NCBI GenBank assembly: GCA_021806845.1
Contig: JAKAPV010000127.1
Span: forward strand, 1 to 8,419
Origin: Bacillota bacterium
Lineage (GTDB): Bacteria; Bacillota; Sulfobacillia; JAJZYS01; JAJYTV01
DNA: 8,419 nucleotides
Reading direction: 5' to 3'
Both the position numbers and the translations under genes were made by a program. The notes below the pieces were generated by a model, which did no database searches, was not told where the DNA came from, and saw only the letters and a program-made list of their open reading frames with translations. Below, in pieces: positions 5,536-8,419 of the stretch. Numbering within the stretch: position 1 is the first letter of the stretch; every line of letters begins with the position of its first letter.

Positions 5536-6142
5536 CTTCGATCCGGCGGGCAACGAACTGCAGTACGGAGCCAGGGTTGTCGTTTCTACCGTGCACGGCC
5601 AAGAGCTGGGCTGGGTCGCGCGCGAGGAGAGGGAGGTCGAGCCCGAGGCGCCGCTGCGGCCAGTGGTGCGCGAGGCCGACTACGCGGACCTCGAGGAACA
5701 TGCGAGGATGCGCGACAAGGCCGCCCAGGCATTCGACCTCGCCCTTGATGTGATCGATCATCTCGATATCGACATGGACCTTGTGGAAGCGGAATACACC
5801 CTCGACGGCAACCATCTTACCTTCTACTTCACCGCGGACGGGCGAGTGGACTTCCGGGAGCTTGTCCGAGAGCTCAACAGCCGCTTCCCAAGCAGGGTGG
5901 AACTGCGCCAGATCGGCGTTCGGGACGAGGCCAAAATTCTTGGCGGTCTGGGGATGTGCGGCCGGCCGATGTGCTGCAGTACCTTTCTGACTGAGTTCCA
6001 GTCCGTATCGATTCGCATGGCGAAAGACCAGGGGATCTCTCTGAACCCTTCACGCATCACGGGCAACTGCGGCCGCCTGCTCTGCTGCCTGCGCTTCGAG
6101 CAGCCGATGGAGACCAAGGCGGTCGTTGCGGGTGAGCACTGA
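5486..6142 (+). CDS. ricT: RicT (YaaT, PSP1 domain protein), C-terminally short
   Basis: RicT is part of the RicA-RicF-RicT (Y-) complex, which carries Fe-S clusters, promotes RNase Y-dependent mRNA processing and is needed for efficient sporulation and competence in B. subtilis. The PSP1 core is highly conserved here: VGIRFRSAGKVFDFDP (5-20), FYFTADGRVDFRELV (113-127), RVELRQIGVRDEAKILGG (137-154). Both cysteine groups are present: C158-x4-C163-C164 and C195-x4-C200-C201. The protein ends at residue 218, soon after the second group (FEQPMETKAVVAGEH), whereas B. subtilis YaaT has about 275 residues with a further C-terminal stretch. Start ATG 5486 gives the family N-terminus and has GGGGGTG at 5472-5478; the gene therefore begins 50 bases inside holB. 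yabA, normally next, is missing, and yazA overlaps the 3' end by 11 bases. Confidence 0.93.
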   Translation: MAQAVGIRFRSAGKVFDFDPAGNELQYGARVVVSTVHGQELGWVAREEREVEPEAPLRPVVREADYADLEEHARMRDKAAQAFDLALDVIDHLDIDMDLVEAEYTLDGNHLTFYFTADGRVDFRELVRELNSRFPSRVELRQIGVRDEAKILGGLGMCGRPMCCSTFLTEFQSVSIRMAKDQGISLNPSRITGNCGRLLCCLRFEQPMETKAVVAGEH

Positions 6143-6392
6143 CGCTGGACACCACGTATATCTGCTGCGGTGCGGCGACGGCACGCTGTACTGCGGCTAC
6201 ACGACGGACCTGCAGGCGCGCCTCGCCGAGCATCGCGCCGGACGTGGCGCCCGCTACACACGAGGCAGGGGCCCGCTCGAGCTCGTATACTCTGAGGACT
6301 TTTTGGACCGTTCCTCCGCCCTGCGGCGGGAGGCGGAACTGAAGCGCCACTCCAGGGAGCGCAAGCTGCGCCTGATCGCCGATGGCAGGTAA
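6132..6392 (+). CDS. yazA: GIY-YIG nuclease domain protein (YazA, UPF0213)
   Basis: The 86-aa protein is a stand-alone GIY-YIG domain. The two signature strands are VYLLRC (9-14) and LYCGYT (19-24), followed by the conserved Arg in TDLQARLAEH (R30), the ARYTRGRGPLELVYSE stretch (40-55) and the metal-binding Glu position in ALRREAELK (E67). Its fold matches UvrC and homing endonuclease nuclease domains, but the role of YazA-type proteins in the cell is not established. Start: GTG 6132 is preferred; TTG 6126 would add two residues, and both share the AAGGCGG at 6116-6122. The gene overlaps the end of ricT by 11 bases and the start of rsmI by 11. In Bacillus it also sits just before rsmI, with yabB in front, so context supports the assignment. 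Confidence 0.88.
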   Translation: MSTDAGHHVYLLRCGDGTLYCGYTTDLQARLAEHRAGRGARYTRGRGPLELVYSEDFLDRSSALRREAELKRHSRERKLRLIADGR

Positions 6393-7212
6393 GCTCTTCA
6401 TCGTCCCGACGCCGATCGGGAACCTCGGAGACATCACTCTGCGGGCCATCGAGGCGCTGCGCGGGGCCGATGTCGTGTTCTGCGAAGACACGCGGCGCAG
6501 CGGCCTGCTGCTGCGCCACCTGGGCCTGCGAAAACCGCTGCGCGCCCTCTTTCTCGGCAACGAGCGGGAACGCAGCGAGGAAGCGCTGGACATGCTAAAG
6601 GCCGGCCAGACCATCGCCCTCATCTCGGACGCCGGCACACCGGCCATCTCCGACCCCGGGGCCGGCCTGATCGCCGACGCCATCGCCGCCGGCATCGAGA
6701 TCGAGGTGCTGCCCGGCCCGCAAGCCATCCTGCCGGCACTCCTCCTTTCCGGCCTGCCGCCGGCCCCCTTCTGCTTCGCAGGCTTTCTGCCGCGGCGCGG
6801 CGGCGCGCGGCGCGCGGCACTCGCAGAACTCGCGGCGATTCCGTGGACGCTGGTGCTGTACGAGGCTCCGCACCGTCTCAAGGAACTGCTGGCCGACGCC
6901 GCCGACTGCCTGGGCGACCGCCCTGCCGCCGTGGTTCGGGAAATCTCGAAGCTCCACGAAGAGACGCTCCGCGGATCGCTCCGCAGCCTGCGCGACGCGG
7001 TCGCAGAGAGGGAACTGCGCGGGGAGATCGCGGTCGTGATCGGCGGCCGGGGGGCTGAGCACGACCCCCCGCCGGATCTTGCGGCGTTCGTTGCCGACAG
7101 CCTCGCGAGAGGGCTCACGCCCAAGGACATCGCAAGTGCGGCAAGTGTCCGCGGACTGCGCCATCGGGACGCCTACAATGAGGCCCTTCGCCAAGCCAAA
7201 CTGGGACGTTAG
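6382..7212 (+). CDS. rsmI: 16S rRNA (cytidine1402-2'-O)-methyltransferase RsmI
   Basis: RsmI uses SAM to methylate the ribose 2'-OH of C1402 in 16S rRNA, in the ribosomal P site. The 276-aa product has the tetrapyrrole-methylase fold and the family motifs in order: LFIVPTPIGNLGDIT (5-19), FCEDTRRSGLLL (33-44), GNERERSEE (59-67), ALISDAGTPAISDPG (79-93, SAM-binding loop), VLPGPQAILPALLLSGLPPAPF and FAGFLPRRG, then YEAPHRL. The tail, with LARGLTPKDIASAAS, fits the small C-terminal helical domain. ATG 6382 gives the expected N-terminus and overlaps yazA by 11 bases. No good ribosome binding site precedes it, so it probably relies on coupling. It is the last gene of the operon; the abrB promoter begins 17 bases after its stop. 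Confidence 0.95.
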   Translation: MAGKLFIVPTPIGNLGDITLRAIEALRGADVVFCEDTRRSGLLLRHLGLRKPLRALFLGNERERSEEALDMLKAGQTIALISDAGTPAISDPGAGLIADAIAAGIEIEVLPGPQAILPALLLSGLPPAPFCFAGFLPRRGGARRAALAELAAIPWTLVLYEAPHRLKELLADAADCLGDRPAAVVREISKLHEETLRGSLRSLRDAVAERELRGEIAVVIGGRGAEHDPPPDLAAFVADSLARGLTPKDIASAASVRGLRHRDAYNEALRQAKLGR

Positions 7213-7228
7213 GAGATCCTTCCAGGCG

Positions 7229-7257
7229 TTGACTGCCCAAGAGGGATTTGGTACTAT
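7229..7257 (+). promoter_or_regulatory. Sigma-A type promoter of abrB with extended -10
   Basis: TTGACT (7229-7234) and TACTAT (7252-7257) are separated by exactly 17 bases, and TG at 7249-7250 supplies an extended -10. Transcription should begin near 7264, leaving a leader of about 40 bases before the TTG start of abrB. It lies just after the rsmI stop, so abrB can be transcribed apart from the operon. AbrB homologues repress their own gene, which would place an operator here, but AbrB sites have no clear consensus to point to. Confidence 0.8.
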
Positions 7258-7302
7258 GCCGTCGTAAAGTGCTGAAGAACCCACGATGGGAGGGACTTAG
7301 AA

Positions 7303-7560
7303 TTGCTGAAATCGACAGGAATCGTGCGCAAGGTCGATGATCTGGGCCGGGTCGTATTGCCAATCGAACTCCGTCGCACACTGGATATAGCGGAGAAGGA
7401 TTCTCTCGAGATTTACGTGGACGGCGAGAAGATCGTGCTGCGCAAGTATGAGCCTGCATGCGTGTTCTGCGGCAACGCTGAGGGCGTCCACAACTTCCGC
7501 GGCAAGAACATCTGCACAGAGTGCGCCGCAGATATCGGAGCTGCGCGCAACATCGTTTGA
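7303..7560 (+). CDS. abrB: AbrB-family transition-state regulator with CxxC/CxxC tail
   Basis: The N-terminal half (residues 2-48) is a SpoVT/AbrB swapped-hairpin DNA-binding domain almost identical to Bacillus AbrB: KSTGIVRKVDDLGRVVLP (3-20), IELRRTLDIAEKDSLEIYV. AbrB represses post-exponential genes until Spo0A~P lowers it at the onset of sporulation. The C-terminal half differs from B. subtilis AbrB: CVFC (53-56) and CTEC (71-74) could form a zinc ribbon around NFRGKNI. Similar tails occur in other Bacillota AbrB-like proteins. At 85 aa it is slightly short. The start is TTG 7303, chosen because GGGAGGGA at 7288-7295 lies 7 bases before it and because it matches the family N-terminus. It has its own promoter and terminator. 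A paralogue such as Abh is an alternative, but the position before the metS-side region fits abrB itself. Confidence 0.92.
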   Translation: MLKSTGIVRKVDDLGRVVLPIELRRTLDIAEKDSLEIYVDGEKIVLRKYEPACVFCGNAEGVHNFRGKNICTECAADIGAARNIV

Positions 7561-7644
7561 ACGTCGGACGGACTCTCCCATCCGGCGATTTGTTTGGCGG
7601 TGGCGCTTCGCTAAGTAAAAGCGTAGCCTAGAACTTGTAAAGCC

Positions 7645-7678
7645 GCCGCCCGCGCAAAGCGGGCGGCTTTGTTGCTGT
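7645..7678 (+). terminator. Rho-independent terminator after abrB
   Basis: GCCGCCCGC (7645-7653) pairs perfectly with GCGGGCGGC (7659-7667) around the loop GCAAA, followed by TTTGTTGCTGT. An AAAGCC just before the left arm allows an alternative register. The T-tract is interrupted but the 9-bp all-GC stem is strong. It lies 84 bases after the abrB stop. The bases between (7561-7644) show no gene. Confidence 0.85.
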
Positions 7679-7718
7679 GTCGCAGCAATTTCTACGGGTC
7701 CGAGGCATACGGTGGGCC

Positions 7719-8237
7719 GTGCGTATCTATCGTCTGCCGCGCTGGGCTTGGCAGTGGACGAGCCCGCGGATGGCCAGGATCTTTGCGGGGTATCTGCTCC
7801 TGTGGCTGTTCGCGATGGCGATCGCCTACAGCCTCACACACGGGATCGGCACGCAGCTCGCTGTGGACGAGCAGCAGGCTGCGCGCCGGTACGGCGTGCA
7901 GCCTGCGCTGGTTATGGCGGTCGTTCACGCGGAGAGTGGCGGGAACCCCTATGCTGTCAGCAACAAAGGGGCACTGGGGCTTATGCAGGCGACCGCGGAC
8001 AAGTTTCGCCCGGGGCAGGACCCGTTTTCACCGGTCACCAACCTCGATGTCGGCACACGCTATCTCGCCGCGATGCTGAAGGAGTTCCACGGCGACCTGC
8101 GGCTGGCGCTGGCGGCCTACAATGCCGGTCCCGGGGCAGTGCACAGGTATGGCGGCATTCCTCCATACCCGGAGACGCAGGCCTACGTCAGAGAGGTCCT
8201 CCGCTTCTACCGCAAACTGCTCCGTCAAGGCGATTGA
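7719..8237 (+). CDS. Membrane-anchored lytic transglycosylase (GH23/SLT domain)
   Basis: The product (172 aa from GTG 7719) has a basic, Trp-rich N-terminus, one membrane segment at about residues 20-40 (IFAGYLLLWLFAMAIAYSL) and an extracytoplasmic SLT domain. Motifs: catalytic Glu72 in VVHAESGGNP, GALGLMQAT (84-92), NLDVGTRYLAAML (108-120), ALAAYNAGPGAV (130-141) and YPETQAYVREVL (150-161). These mark a GH23 goose-lysozyme-like enzyme that cleaves peptidoglycan glycan strands to 1,6-anhydro ends, here at the outer face of the membrane. The start is uncertain: GTG 7677 is in frame but sits inside the terminator T-tract and lacks a ribosome binding site, while GTG 7719 has GGTGGG at 7711-7716; ATG 7770 would leave almost nothing before the membrane segment. 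I see no clear promoter. Its 3' end overlaps the convergent minus-strand gene by 13 bases. Confidence 0.88.
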   Translation: MRIYRLPRWAWQWTSPRMARIFAGYLLLWLFAMAIAYSLTHGIGTQLAVDEQQAARRYGVQPALVMAVVHAESGGNPYAVSNKGALGLMQATADKFRPGQDPFSPVTNLDVGTRYLAAMLKEFHGDLRLALAAYNAGPGAVHRYGGIPPYPETQAYVREVLRFYRKLLRQGD

Positions 8238-8419
8238 AGTACCCGCCAAAGTGCCAGTCGGTCTGTCCCGTCGACAGTCAGGGAGGTTTCGGACGAAAAG
8301 GAGCGCCCCCCGAGACGATACCTGGCCGTCAAGGTGTAGGAGCCGTCCGTGGGCGCAGTTTCCGTCCAGGGGATCCAGATCGTCGTCTGCCAGGCGCCAT
8401 TATGAAACGCCCAGGTTCC
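8225..8419 (-). CDS. C-terminal end of an extracytoplasmic protein with Ig-like beta domain, partial
   Basis: The minus strand is open from the right edge to a TGA (complement of 8225-8227), 64 codons. The translation ends in a typical beta-sandwich pattern: AFHNGAWQTTIWIPWTET, then TDGSYTLTARYRLGG, then SSETSLTVDGTDRLALW, and it closes with VLQSP at the C-terminus. Alternating hydrophobic residues, the DGSYTLTA turn and a final TVDGT strand resemble bacterial Ig-like or fibronectin-like domains of surface proteins, where such a phrase often ends a domain. The N-terminal part is outside the window, so signal peptide and any enzymatic domain are unknown. The stop lies 13 bases inside the lytic transglycosylase gene on the other strand, and no terminator hairpin separates the two. 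The family call is inference from pattern; that it is coding is well supported by codon bias. Confidence 0.65.
   Translation of the reverse strand, partial: GTWAFHNGAWQTTIWIPWTETAPTDGSYTLTARYRLGGRSFSSETSLTVDGTDRLALWRVLQSP

Noticed and set aside
6057..7130. A 357-codon minus-strand frame opposite yazA and rsmI
   Set aside because: The plus strand encodes two clear conserved proteins here; the minus-strand product is Ser/Arg/Ala-rich and low in complexity, as expected for an antisense shadow of GC-rich codons.

Overview
The window looks like a core chromosomal segment of a high-GC, endospore-forming member of the Bacillota. The gene order gin/csfB, yaaO, tmk, yaaQ, holB, ricT, yazA, rsmI, abrB is the familiar Bacillus order, although yaaR, yabA and yabB (trmN6-like) are absent. 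The GC-rich third codon positions and the short AbrB with a CxxC/CxxC tail would fit an Alicyclobacillaceae-like lineage, but that placement is inference.

Layout. (1) 1-517, minus strand: the N-terminal part of an unrecognised single-pass membrane protein that runs off the left edge. (2) 518-1028: about 510 bases without a convincing gene, holding a nested stem-loop, a second short hairpin and a doubtful tiny ORF. (3) 1029-1784: a class I SAM-dependent methyltransferase with its own ribosome binding site and a more mixed codon usage. (4) 1785-2041: a gap with a long-armed inverted repeat. (5) 2042-7212: a tightly packed plus-strand operon of an unknown 54-aa protein, Gin, a YaaO-type PLP enzyme, thymidylate kinase, the c-di-AMP receptor-like PII protein DarA, DNA polymerase III delta prime, RicT, a GIY-YIG protein and RsmI. 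From gin onward every junction overlaps or abuts. (6) 7229-7670: abrB with its own sigma-A promoter with extended -10 and a strong terminator. (7) 7719-8237: a membrane-anchored GH23 lytic transglycosylase. (8) 8225-8419, minus strand: the C-terminal end of an extracytoplasmic-looking protein, converging on and overlapping the transglycosylase by 13 bases.

The operon joins housekeeping (dTTP synthesis, clamp loader, 16S rRNA methylation) to sporulation and signalling (Gin, RicT, DarA), with the transition-state regulator AbrB next to it as a separate transcription unit.

I see no CRISPR array, tRNA, rRNA, insertion sequence or clearly new multi-gene system. The most unusual points are inside known families: a thymidylate kinase with a eukaryote-like arginine in its P-loop, a delta prime subunit without cysteines or Walker A motif, and a RicT that stops right after its cysteine core where yabA and yabB would normally follow. 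The two inverted repeats in the gene-poor left part are unexplained.
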